Assembly (NCBI GenBank): GCA_958496175.1 | Contig: OY292275.1 | Location: forward strand, 41,989,701 to 42,053,700 | Direction: 5' to 3' | Origin: Sisyra terminalis | Taxonomy: Eukaryota; Arthropoda; Insecta; Neuroptera; Sisyridae | DNA length: 64,000 nt | Notes under the pieces: model-generated | The model's database searches: none | What the model saw: the letters and a program-made list of their open reading frames with translations, nothing else | What the model was told of the DNA's origin: nothing | Translations under genes and position numbers: made by a program | Part shown: piece after piece, positions 30,701 to 42,469 of the stretch | Numbering within the stretch: the stretch's first letter is position 1 | Layout: every line of letters starts with the position of its first letter

Positions 30701-33660
30701 CAGAATCACATAAATTTTATAACAACACTATTAGAACCTCTAGGGAAGTAGTTATTAACTTGGGTTCAATCGAACCCCAGGGATTCAGTAAGTTAGTGTC
30801 ACGGGTTTTAAGTATATATACAGTGTAGAATTCTATATATAGTGAAAATACCATGTGTATTTTTTATCGATTAAGGGCTTTATTTATATAAGAAAACCCC
30901 AATTATAAGTTATGAAAAGCTTTTATTATGGAAGCATTTTTTTTAAATGTTTTAATGAGCAAATAGGAGTCCGAAAACGATAAATATACTTTTGAGTCTT
31001 CTGTGACGTCACTGTACGTATTAGTACGTTTATTAAAACCGAGATATAAACAATGCATTTTGATTGATTGGTAACCATAGAAACAGTAATAATTTACACT
31101 ATTTTTGACATATTTCACCGTTGAAAAAATTGTACACCCTAAAAACCACTATCATTTTTTCCCTTAGGAATGGAGGTTGTGTTGTATTTAAATGGTTTAA
31201 ATTATTAACCTTTGTTTAAACGATTTAAGCAACCTTCCTCTTTATGTAAAAGTACATAGAAAAGTCATAGAAAAATATCTATGGGATTTTGAAATTTCAT
31301 ATTATAGCATTATTTTAATGCCGGACCAATGGGAGATCGTTTTAAACATTTTGAATTTAACGTGTTTTTTTTTTTGTATTTTTATGCGAATTTTTCTTAA
31401 ATTGTATCAAGCAAACTTAAAAATTAACTGTAACATTATGTTTGAAATTATTTAAGTACTTTAGTTAAACATTAAAATTTATTTCGTTATCAGAAATTTT
31501 TGATAAACGGATAGTAAAAGAAACTAAGCGAAATAGTTTTACATTACGAAGTTTTAATCGGCCGTTTTTGTCGTTTTTTACTATTCTTCGTTGTGTTTAT
31601 TCAAACTTTGCCATATAGTGAGATCACTTTTGTTCAGTAAAAATATTTTTTTTTAATAATTTTGCCAGTCCAAAATTTATGATAAGTATTTTCACATCTT
31701 CAGTGTCATTTATCTTCCAGATAAAATTGTGCCCAGGGAATAGAGAAAAATGCACATTTTCCTGCTAAGAATAGTGGTACGTGTAAATAAAGGTGAATTT
31801 GTCTGTTAAATTTTTATTTGCTAAGTTGCTATTTTAAGGATAAAATCTATTTTTCTAGATGAATGAAAATACCGGCCTTTGGTGCTAAAATAATTACGCT
31901 TCTTAATAAGCCATAGTTAAAATTGAGGGTAGACAAAAGAAAAATCGAGAAAAAAACTGTATCTAAATAAATCAAATTGCCTAATAATTAACATTACTAT
32001 GCCAAAATTATTAAATAGATTTTTGAGTAGTCTTTTCTCATGCTACGGGGGCTTTGTGTGTTAAATTTTATTTTTTTAATAACCTATGTCGTCCATTTCT
32101 TTATACATGCAGCTGTAATTCCCCTGGCTAATGAACTTATAAAAAATTTCTTTAGGTTTGAACATTGTAATTGATATAATAAAGTATATTTTAATTGTGA
32201 CAATAAATAAGAGTAGGTACTTTTAGTTACATCCAGGTTCAAAATGAATTTTTAATTTCGACGAAATTTATATATAAAGTTGAGGCGTTAAAGTTCATTT
32301 ACGAGGTTGTTTATTGCGTGATAATTTAATTAGAATGAAATGAATTTATCATAAATTTCATCGTTATTATTAACAAAAGACCAAAAGGGTATTATGATCC
32401 GTTTATATTGACTTGAATTTTTTTGTTGTCCGTGGGGCAAGAAAAAAATTATTATTCCGTCTCCCATATATAACGTAAAGCCGAACGAGACGATTTACGA
32501 TTAATGACACACAATATAACAATTTAAACGGACCTGTACGTGATGATTGTGTGACAAAAAAACATTTTTTTTTGTGATTAACTTTATTTGATTTTAAATA
32601 CAAAAAGAAATACCTTCACACCAAATTATAATACAACACTTATCACAAATGTAATAAGTCTTCTGGTCTCCTCGAAACGAACCGAGATTTAGAATAATTT
32701 GATTATAATTTTTTACCGCTCTATCTTATCCTTTCCCGAATGAATTTTGTCATCCCTTTGTTGTATGCTTACAAAGGAAATATTTTCAATTTTACGTCAT
32801 TTTTTTCGATAATCCAACTTTTCCATCAATTTACCTTGACAAATTCGCTTTAAATGGTCGACTGATACATTAAGTATTCCTCTCAATCAAAGACAATTAC
32901 AGCTGTAACACTTAAATTCCTAATCTTTGACGCCATTTTGTTCAAAAAGAAATAAAAAACAAATGAATCAAACAAACATTCATTTTGTTTTTTTTTCTTC
33001 TAATTGTACCATTTAAGGAAATATTTCTCATAAAAAATGAATCAATTTTTGCTTTTCTATTTTCAAGGATTTAAATTTTCACATCCAAGTCACTTATTGC
33101 AATATTATCCGAACACGTGGGCTTTAATCCAATATTTATCCTTTCAAATAGCTGCAAATGCCCATAAAATCGTTAAAATACAATCTCACTTTTGAAAATG
33201 AAGCCATAAAACGCCCTTGCTCGACTTTTAGCGGCAATAAAATTTGTTCCAATATGAATTTTTGCGATATGAATCTAATTTATTGAATGAAAATAACTTT
33301 TACTCGCTTTAAAATGCTGGAGAAAAAGTGTTTTTATCATTTGAATTTATTTTTGCCACTAAATATTGGCTAGAACCAATGTTTTCGTTGAGATTATCTA
33401 GAATACCATGAACTTCATAAACAGCGTAGCCAATTTAAAGATTTTCTTCTAAAAGAAATCTATTGAGTATGTAATATATCTGCAGTGTAAACAATTACTG
33501 GTGATGTCTCCTTTTTCATTGACAGTAGTATCGCAATAATGGTGCAATATTTTATAGCAAAATCCAAATTACAAAAATATTGTTCATAGGTAATTTTAAT
33601 GTATAAGTCGCTTTATTAAGATCATTGGCGGCTCTAGGATTTATAAAAAATTGTGAATAG
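30701..33660. other. AT-rich non-coding DNA
   Basis: No gene is recognised. It contains one copy of the recurrent 12-mer TAATTCCCCTGG at 32116-32127 (see findings). Confidence 0.5.
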
Positions 33661-33667
33661 AGCATTT

Positions 33668-33898
33668 TTAATTGCTATTTATCGTCGCTTTTTAACTACC
33701 AAAGACTTTGGTGACTTTAGAGTTAATAAAAAATTTTTAAATCCAGAAATATTGGAAATTTCCTTGATTGATTTTAACCTAACACCTACCAGTTGTGAAG
33801 GCTTAACAGAGAAATATTAAAAAATTGCTTTTTATGAGATTTGAACCCAATACCAACTTGATTCAAGGATGCCAACCTCATCCACTAGTACGCTCTCG
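33668..33898 (-). mobile_element. Two SINE copies in tandem (copy F and partial copy)
   Basis: The part 33668-33800 matches the family's 3' body (GTCACCAAAGTCTTTGGTAGTTA on the minus strand) up to an ACTGGTAGGTGTT head fragment. Directly next to it, 33805-33898 repeats the middle and head, with a B-box-like GGGTTCAAATC and a tRNA-like end. The second lacks the 3' body. It is either a dimer or one SINE inserted in another. Confidence 0.65.
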
Positions 33899-33904
33899 TA
33901 GATT

Positions 33905-35485
33905 TATTATCAAACAAACAAAAATTTATAAAAAATGTCAAATTCATTTTTGGTAAAGATTATAAATAAAACTATAATTGTTGATCTATTTTCATGTAGG
34001 ATATAGACTTAACCAAAGACAAAAGGGATCATTTGGGTCTGTTTAGTTCCTATGTAACAATATATTTCTATTATTGAAAAAATAAATTTCTAAGTCCTGC
34101 ATTTACAATACCGGCTCAATGGTTTCGTTAAAGAAATTGTTATAAAATTAAGTTTTCTCCTTTTTCCTCAATTAGAGTAGAATTTAACAACAACAAAAAT
34201 CATACTTTGCTTCGTTTTAATTAATTAGTGACTTATATATAAGTTTCATTTATGCAACTGAAAAAAGCAATAGGAAATGATAATATTAATATTAAGAGTT
34301 CTTATTTCGAGAGCCTTTCTTTGAGTTACCTGCATAAGGAAAAAAATAGTAAATAAATAATATTTTTGGATAATAATGTTGGCCAAATTGTCAAGGAAAG
34401 TTATTAAGGAAAGCTTTGTAATACTATGCCCCGAAATTTCGACTTAAAAGTGCATTAGAAATAAAAACAATAGTAGGTTTTGCTCATCATAACCTTCTAG
34501 ACTTATTTATAGATGGCACAAATAAATGCGAATGCATTTTTCAAGGCTTTCTTTGGTTATATTTGTTTGATTTTCAATCACGACTACAATTCATTTAAAT
34601 TGATAAAATTTTCATTTAAGGTCAACAATGAACAAAGTTAAATATTACTACTATGTATTTAAGTTGCATATAAAAAAAGCGAAAGATTTATTCGACATTT
34701 GAGTACATTTGCCAAAAAGAAAAATTGAGTCCCTTCAACCAATTTCTAACATCTAAATATTTGGTTTTAGCAATATTTTTTTTTTTTTTTTGGTAAAAAA
34801 TAAAAACATTGGCAATTACGATTTTAAGCTTAGATTTTTTAATCGAAAATGACAATAATTCTTGGATTACTTGTTAAGATAAATGTTGAAAAATTATTGT
34901 GTCTCACTTGTATGGCCATATTAATAAACGCACTATAGGTTATGTATACAACCTGAAGTAAGAGCAATTTTATTTTGGATCCATATTTTTGATTGGGTTT
35001 AACTTTCCTGTACAAATTTTATTTATTACGGTTATTTCCTGCTAGCGTAGCCAAAAATCATAGTTACTAAAATTTTTACCATTAAATTAAATAAACATCC
35101 TCTTAATTATGGCGAGCTTAATTGTTTAATATATAATTAAAAGCTTGTTTACTAATATTTAAGTTCTTATTCTGCGCAATATGCTCTCTATGTAGGACAA
35201 TACCGTTTACTGTAATTATGGATGATGATTCCATACGTGAATATTTTTTCTAAGGGCTATTTTTCTGTTGTTATCATAGCGACTTCCACATATTTTCAAT
35301 GGGTCTCAAATCAAAGATTTTATCGTAAAGTAGGGTAATATGGATAATAAACAGGGCCTTACTCTTATCCAGAAAATATATTTCTTAAAAATCAATACAA
35401 TTTTTATAACGTAAAAAGTAGACCATATTAAATTTAATTTAGTAGAATATGTACATTTAGTATAAAATCTTAAGTGCGTCTAATA
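33905..35485. other. AT-rich non-coding DNA
   Basis: No gene, RNA or delimited repeat is recognised. Confidence 0.5.
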
Positions 35486-35489
35486 ATAT

Positions 35490-36695
35490 GACCAGGGACT
35501 GTACCTAAAAAAGCTTAAAAAAGCTATGGCCTCAGAAAGAACTGTTCAAGTAATCAAAAATGTTACAGATTGAGTAGTTTATTTTGTACCTTAACATCTC
35601 AGAACTCATTCCATTTATAGTGAATGAAATTTAAGCTCTTAATTTTTAGGTGACTCCAACAACGCTATTAAAACTTGATAAAAGTTGATGCATTATTATG
35701 TTAAGCTGACGTAGTTACAGATATCAATTTGTTATGAATATGTTTTATATTTGATCTGTCACCTTCTATCGGCAAATACACTTGTACTCTGTAGTAATTA
35801 AGGGTGAATCACCGTCAGAACGTAAACAAAAAAGTGACTTTTTTAAAACTGCTGCCATTTTTTTTGTTGAGTTATTAAAAAATGGTCTTCGGCATGTAAA
35901 AGTTGAAGTTTTGAATTATTTTTTTTTCATTTGCCCCGATATGTCCCCCCCCCTCTTCCTTTTACAGCGCTTTGAAAAAGGGTCCTCAAAAATCAGGAGG
36001 CAAACGGGAGACAAGTTTTCTCGGAAACCGGAAGTTGGATCATTGAAAAAAAAGTTAAAAAAACTACCTTCCTTGGACCTTTTCCCCTCTCCCACTTTGA
36101 GGGGGGAGGTTTGGCCAATTTCAGAGGTTCAGTACCAAGAAGATGTGTTGAACTATAATACTTTCCAGTTTCAAGTCGATCTGTCAGATAGTTTCTGAGA
36201 AATCTTGTCTCCCAGTTTTAAAATATTGATTTCGAGAAAGACGCATTTAAAGTTTTTTTAAGATATTTTTTTATGTTATTATCAATTTATTCAATTTTTA
36301 TCAGTGAAAATACATTAGTCAGCTACTCCAATCCTTTTAACACGTTATTCTTGAATGTTATAAGAAGACATTTATGGAAAAAAAAAATCGAAAATTTTTT
36401 TTTCTGACGGTGATCTACCCTTAATATTAATATTAAGTACCATATTTTAGTAACCTTATATTAATATTAATTAATATTAAGTACTACTTTTCCGGATAAA
36501 AACGACTTAGTTAAAAAAGTTTAAGAAAGCTTTGGTCTCAGAAGAAACTATTAAAGCAATCGAAAATATTACAGATTGAGTAGTTTAATTTGTACCATAT
36601 CATCTCAGAACTCTTTCCATTTATAGTGTATGCAATTTAAGCTTTTAATTTTTAGTTGACTCCAACAACGCTATTGAAAGTTGGTACTTATTGAA
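35490..36695 (+). repeat. Pair of ~200-bp direct repeats flanking a TTAA element
   Basis: About 200 bp at 35490-35695 recurs at 36500-36695, including ACAGATTGAGTAGTTTA, ATCTCAGAACTC.TTCCATTTATAGTG and GACTCCAACAACGCTATT. The insert between them contains the TTAA element at 35802-36420. The repeats diverge by an estimated 15-20% and show no LTR-like ends, so an old local duplication is the simplest reading. Confidence 0.75.
35802..36420. mobile_element. TTAA-flanked TIR element (piggyBac-type target), 619 bp
   Basis: GGGTGAATCACCGTCAGAA at the left end is inverted at the right end as GGGTAGATCACCGTCAGAA (17 of 19). TTAA borders it at 35798-35801 and 36421-36424. TTAA duplication is the hallmark of piggyBac transposition, but the GGG terminus differs from the usual CCY, so the superfamily is tentative. 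The interior is comparatively C/G-rich (poly-C near 35945, GAGGGGGGAGG near 36100). A 138-codon open frame spanning its left end has no ATG start and no recognisable domain, so I do not call it a gene. Confidence 0.85.
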
Positions 36696-38080
36696 AAATT
36701 TTATAGTTCAAAAAATTCATCTTTAAATTTTGTTAGGTGACATTTAAGGATAAAGGAGTTATATAAGAAACATCACTTGAGTATTACATACTTGTAGGGG
36801 TACCAAAACAAAAGAAAAATTAGTGTTATGTATTTGTTTTAGTGGACGACCCCTAACGAAACTGAAAATGGTAATTTTTGGAATTAAAATCATCATTTTG
36901 AATGGTTTGAAGGGATTTTTTTAAGCCTGCGATATCTAAGAGCTTGTGTTCGATAGTAGTAAGTTGATTGAAAATAGATGGATAGGTACAGTGGAGGCTG
37001 GAGTTATATAATCGCAGTTGTAACGATCGTTGATTTCCTCGAGGTTCGTTCATTCGTTGGTTGGTTCGTTCGTTCGCTTTCACTTTCTGTTGGTGAAGAA
37101 GTTCCGTTTGTCGGCGACATTCTCGGCACATCCAGGCCAAGTTCATCGTCAATGTCTGTGCGATCCATCCAGCCAATGTCAGGGTCTCTCTCAAGTGAAA
37201 GTCAATTGAATTCAATTGATCCGTATGCAAATATAATCATCAGAATCCGACTCGACTCACTCAATCACTCACTCTTCTCCATCGACCACATTAACGTCAC
37301 CTGCTAACGAAGCCGTTGGCCGAAGAAAAAAATTCATAATTCTCATCTGCATCAATTACACCTTCCAATTTTGCATTCCAGACATTCAATTTCTCCTCCT
37401 CCTTAGCTACGCCAAGTTTCATCCAACAGAAAATACATTTACCGAGATGAAATTAACTCCACTTCTTCCTTCGTTTTTTTCTCCACCATCTCGTTTTCCT
37501 TGCTTCACGTTAAAGATACAAATTTAAAATTTCATATTTAATTTTTCATTTCTAACTGTAAAGTCTATCAGAAAAATAATTACTCATACTGTAATCATTT
37601 CATGTACGAGATGCATCAAAGGTAATCCGAAGAGATGAAGAAGAAAAAAAAAACAAAAAAAAATTATAAGACAGATTACTTCCTAACTCAATCTTAAGGG
37701 ATCACACATAGAAAACTCTCTCAACGAAATAAGACCAAGAAAAAAAAAAGTTTCTAGATAACAGTACTCTGAAAAGAAAAACTTTTTTCTATTAAACTGA
37801 GAGAAAAGTATCCGAAGAGCTTAACATTCAACGAAAATGGAGAAATATTCGAATGAATCAAATATTTGAAATATGTTTTGTAAAAATACGTGACGAAATT
37901 TATTTTTAATGAGTCTTGTTTGTTCTCTTTTTCTGTTCTTCTCGTGATCGTTTTCTTTGTTTTCCGCTTTTGGAGCCTTTGAAAAAGCCACCCGAATGAA
38001 TCAACCGTTTTTTCTTGAATATTATTTTTTTCCACGTACCAAACAATCTTCGGTAGCGTAACCGAGTGGGGGAGTGCGGT
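36425..38080. other. Non-coding DNA with a GC-richer, possibly regulatory block
   Basis: The block 36980-37320 is clearly richer in GC, with a GTTC/GTTG simple repeat at about 37045-37077 and open frames on both strands lacking motifs. It might be an unrecognised exon or regulatory DNA. CGGTAGCGTAACCG near 38051 resembles a decayed end of the CAGTGGCGTAGC family. Confidence 0.4.
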
Positions 38081-38475
38081 TTAAATTCGATCTTATAATA
38101 AATGGGGATGACAAAAAATTAAAATATCCTGAAAACGTATTCATCAAAAATCAATTGGAGCGGTAGAAATTTCGAGTTAAGAAGTTTGAAATTTTAGGAC
38201 ATTTCTTCGAAAAAAAATTAAGGAAATCTCACCAAAACTTGTGCTATAAAAAAATAATTTCCATTTTACTTGTTTATTTAAATTCGATCCTATAACAAAA
38301 GGGGATGACAACAAATTAAAATATCCTGAGAACGTATTTATCGAAAATCAATTGAAGCCGTAGAAATAAAGAGTAATTGAGTTTGTAAATTCTGGATATT
38401 TCTTCGAAAAATATATTGAGGAAAATTCTTGTCGATATTAAAGCTATAAAAAGGTATATCCATTTTACCTATATT
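38081..38475 (+). repeat. Tandem duplication, 197-bp unit, two copies
   Basis: TTAAATTCGATC.TATAA starts both units, at 38081 and 38278. They share GGGGATGACAA.AAATTAAAA, CGTATT.ATC.AAAATCAATTG and CATTTCTTCGAAAAA-like segments. The units show small indels toward their ends. No coding capacity. Confidence 0.8.
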
Positions 38476-38599
38476 CTCTTCTACTCACTACTTTATTCTT
38501 CTAAATCCAGTCAAGTTCTATAAGATTTTTGGACCACCTTTTGAAAATTTTAAAGCTGATCAATAAAGTTGCCTAAATTAGGAGAACCGGGAGGTAACA

Positions 38600-39470
38600 T
38601 CGTTTCTTAATCTGTAGACATTCAATTGCCATTTATCGGCGTATAAGTTATTTCAAAGTTAGATTGAAAATATTTTATCATTTAAAGTGACTTGTTAACT
38701 CCAAAAGGTTTAAAATATTCATTATTCTGAAACTATTATGTAAAAGGTTATACAAATTTTCAATGGAATAAAAATTTAGTATTATATACTTTTGAAGTGT
38801 TGCAAGGCAAGGTAATTAACGCAATGATGCTACCAAAAATGTTTTCATTTTTTTTCAAGTGCATAAGATGGTTCATTCATGCCAAATAGGGTTTTTAAAT
38901 TCAAATTCGATAATTTTCAGTTCTCCAACTCGTACTAACCATGAATGATAACAACTTTAAACAATAAAATGTCAAGGAAAGAATTGGTACCAAAGATTTG
39001 TCAGATATCGAAAAGTTGTCAAATATTCCTAATCAACTTTGATCAACCAACCAAGTACCCCAAAGTTCCCAAAAAACAACCAATAGAGAAAACTTTATTC
39101 TGCAGTTCGATAATACAAGATTCCTCTGCACAAGAACTCCTCTAGAACCAATTGATAAATTAAAGGTGGACGATAATGTCTTATCCACCATTGTTCAAAG
39201 AATTTTTGTTTATTTTAATTACTGTAACATTTTTTATGTGGTAAAAAAATGAAATCTTAAGTAATGTTCAAATTTGTGAAATTTAAATGCTTTTTTAAAA
39301 TAATCAATTGATTACTAATTTGGCATTAAAAATTTGCACGCTGATGTCAAAAGGTTGATGATATTCAGGGTGATAATATCATTGATTTAAAATTATAATT
39401 AGCTTGAAAATTTCGTTTTTTACTTTTATGTTTAAAACATTACTTTTCGGACTTCCCTCTCTTTATAACC
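38600..39470 (+). repeat. Dispersed ~0.8-kb repeat, copy 1
   Basis: It is colinear with 54290-55090 and 55411 onward. Shared segments include ATAAGTTATTTCAAAGT, AAGTGCAT.AGATG.TTCAT, TGCCAAAT, TTCTCCAAC.CGTAC, GATTCCTCTG-like and TAATATCATTGATTTAA. A weak protein-like reading is conserved in part (KMSRKELVPKICQISKSC here, KLRGKMVPNVWQKIGQL there) but with stops. I do not recognise the family. Its site at 39391 (GATTTAAAAT) is the empty counterpart of the TTAA insertion at 55.1 kb. Confidence 0.75.
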
Positions 39471-40900
39471 GAAAAAAAAAATAAAATAAAAAGTTAAAAG
39501 CAAATTATTTAATCTAAAACAATACTACCAATTGGTACCAATTATTATAAAGGAAAAAAAGCCAAAGTTGTTCAAAGGTTATGGAAAAAAAAGTTTTTAT
39601 GTGATTGATTTATTGTTGGAATATCCAAAATTCACTGGTAATTTAGTCACAGTAGATAAAGGTAGGCTAAATAATTTAATCACATACAAATTAGAGGTTA
39701 ATTTGTAGTCGTATATCTTCTGTTTCAATACTTTTTTTATTTTTTGGAGGTTTCAAATTTACAATAAAAGGTGTTTTTTAAATAACTCTAAAAAGTTTAA
39801 ATTCTAAGAGATTAATTACAAGACATTGATTTTGGGGCTTCTGTTAAAACATTTTAAGATTGGAGCAGAAATAATTAATGATTGTAGTAGGTGCTATAAT
39901 GCATAGCATTCTAGATAAATAAATTATCACAGTGAATTCATTAATCAAGGTTTAAAAAGCTTGTTTTACCTGAAAGTTGATCTTTTTTTATATTTTCTCT
40001 AAAGTAATTAACTGTGTTTTAAATTGGGGGTGAAACTTTTTCGAAAACGATTAAACTGTCAAGCTTGAAGCTTTTGATGGATTTTCCTTACTCTAAAATG
40101 AACCAAAAATGATCAACGTAAAATTCATCAGATTCCTTATATTCTAATTTGCATACTTGGTAAAGTGGAAAATTTTATGAGACTTAGAATTATATATTTC
40201 TTTTCCTTAATTTCCTCTTTTTCGATAATTGAGACATTAAAAAAAACAAGGAAATTTTTGTATACTGAATCAGAGCTTTTCCAACAATTGTTTTAACGTA
40301 TGAAAAATATTCTTAAAACTAAAAGAGTATTGATATTCTGATGTAATATGATGCAACAAAGTTGCACGTATAATTATTCAGAGCAAACGATAGAAGGAAA
40401 AAAATCGATCAAAATTAAAAGACGTCATAATTTGAAAGGAAAGACATTGAAAAAATCAAGATTTTTTCAATTTTACTTTAAATGAACTTTGTTAGACAAT
40501 ATTTTTTATGCTCATAAATGTTTAGTAAATATTCTCGTATCACAAATTGATAATTGGAAATTCGATGGTCCCAAATGGCCATATTTGGTTAATGTTTGAT
40601 TTTGGAGAATTTTCAATCATTAGTAGGTGAAACAGAGAATTGAGATTTAATTCATCAAATGATAATTTCGAAAATTTATTCTTTAAAAATTTAAATTTAG
40701 ACATTACCGAACTAAAAAAAAAAATAAACGTTAACATTATTTCATTTTTCCTTATTCGTTTATAAAGAAGTCTTATATTAATTTCGGTAGAAGGTGTTTT
40801 TGAGTTATGCAGAGATTTGTTTTTATTCAGGTAGTAGGAAAAGAAGCAATATTCATATTTGAGAGTAGCTAATTAATTCAAACATTAATAATATCGACTT
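39471..40900. other. AT-rich non-coding DNA
   Basis: No gene or delimited repeat is recognised. Confidence 0.5.
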
Positions 40901-40917
40901 GTTATTGTGCCACTCAG

Positions 40918-41000
40918 ACGAAGTCGTCGTTCTTGGCTAAAGTAGTGTTCGGCAAGCTTTTTGAAGTTATATCTTCTTCGTCAGGCACAGCATAAGAAGG
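40918..41000 (-). other. CCTGACGAAG hairpin motif, Penelope-like end?
   Basis: On the minus strand, CCTGACGAAG is followed by a short hairpin (GAAGATATAACTTC) and AAAAAGC. This has the same layout as the CCTGATGAAG-hairpin-GAAACG motif in the arms of the 15.5-kb foldback element. It could be an isolated terminal repeat of the same kind of element. No flanking duplication is visible. Confidence 0.3.
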
Positions 41001-41487
41001 AAAAAATAAAGTTACGAAAGTTAATTTGGGCTGTTACGTTAATTGAACAGTACAGGATTATAGATTGAACAAAACAAAATGCAACTGCGTATGCATACAG
41101 TGCCCGAAATTCTTTTGTATTTAAAATATGAATGCTGCCAACTACGCGAGTTAATAAACTACACTTTTCAAAATCAAAAGTAACCTTAACGGTTGGAAAT
41201 TTTGTAAATTGGGTTCAGTTTCCTAGCGATGAGTACACTATTGGTATAAATTGGAACCAATTTTTTGAACTTATAACTGGATTAAAATGAAAATAAAATA
41301 TGTTAAATCAATATAATAATACTCAAATTCTTTCATTAGTCATTTTAGCTCCATTCGGAAGTATATGTGATTAATTTAAGTAAGTTAAATGCATGTGCTT
41401 ATTTGTGTTAACCTTTATTTCCAGAAAAAATAGATTTTTATAAAAAAGTATACCTTCTCACGTCCATCAATCACTACACACGCTTTT

Positions 41488-42465
41488 TTGTGTTTAAGGC
41501 ACACCTACGAAATCAAAAGAAAATTAACACTTGGTATTCTTGACCCTGTACACAACCTAGGAGTCAGAATCGTCACAGGAGTCCACCGCACCTGCCCCGT
41601 TGCAAGTATGCTCGTAGAGGCTGGTGAACCAGACCTAACTATGCGTCGCCAACTCCAAATCCTGAAATATAGCCTAAAAGCCAAAAGCCTGTCCCACCAT
41701 CCAAACCATCAGTTGTGTAAATATTATCCCCAACGAAAGATGTTTCTGACCAAAATTAATAAACCCAAACCTCTCCCTATACAGGCCATTATCCTGGAAA
41801 AGACACGTAGAATAAAATATCTATAATCCATAAATGAAGAAGGACTCAACAACAATGCCAAAACTGTTGCAAAAATAATTACAGAAACGTGGCAAAAAAA
41901 GTGGGACAAGACACAAACCCACCTTAGACAGATTAAAGATAAAGTTGGGAAAACAGATTATAAAGGGAACATGAGCAGAACGGACCAAGTCACCCTACCT
42001 CGCCTAAGAAGGGGGCACACCAGGGAAACCCGTGATTGGATCCTAAGAGGCGAAGAACAAAAATCTTGTTCCATATGTAGGAGCGTCCTGGATGTCAACC
42101 ATATTCTGGTTGGATGTAACGGGGCTCTATCCAGAAATGGGACGCTGAGATGGAAAGACCTCAGACCATCGTCGCCCATCGCTCTGGTTATTTAACAGTC
42201 CCTGAAGAAAACAAATATTAAAATATAATCTGTGATAAGTGAAAAATTTAATCTGTTGTGTAAATCCATTGTGCTCACATATTATTTATATCTCAAATTT
42301 ATAATTTTACTCTAATTTTAATAATTTTAGCTAAATTTTATTGTTCATAGATAAATACCATTTCATATAATCTATACTTAATGTAAAAAACTCACCTATG
42401 TAAATATATCTAAGGTGCATATGGCCTAAATTGCTGAGCACCAAAATTTTAAATAAAAAAAAAAT
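41488..42465 (+). pseudogene. I-clade LINE relic lacking RNase H
   Basis: One frame runs from about 41488 to 42195 with a single stop at 41824-41826. It begins in the RT thumb (LDPVHNLGVRIVTGVHRTCP, aligning with LEAIHNTAMRICTGAFRTSP of the intact element) and passes a linker ending EKTRRIKYL. It then goes straight to AKTVAKIITETWQKKWDK and the zinc motif C-x2-C-x7-H-x4-C (CSICRSVLDVNHILVGC). In the intact element about 185 residues, including RNase H, separate these two parts. The ATG-less start reflects 5' truncation. A 3' UTR of about 270 bp ends TTTTAAATAAAAAAAA, like the intact element. It is clearly a different, older family. Confidence 0.85.
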
Positions 42466-42469
42466 AGAG

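Noticed and set aside
35782..36198. 138-codon open frame
   Set aside because: It has no ATG start, crosses the boundary of the TTAA element and shows no domain; low-complexity K/S/P runs follow from the DNA composition.
36853..37307. Overlapping 109- and 125-codon ORFs on opposite strands
   Set aside because: Neither has a known motif; they overlap each other in a locally GC-rich stretch where stops are rarer.
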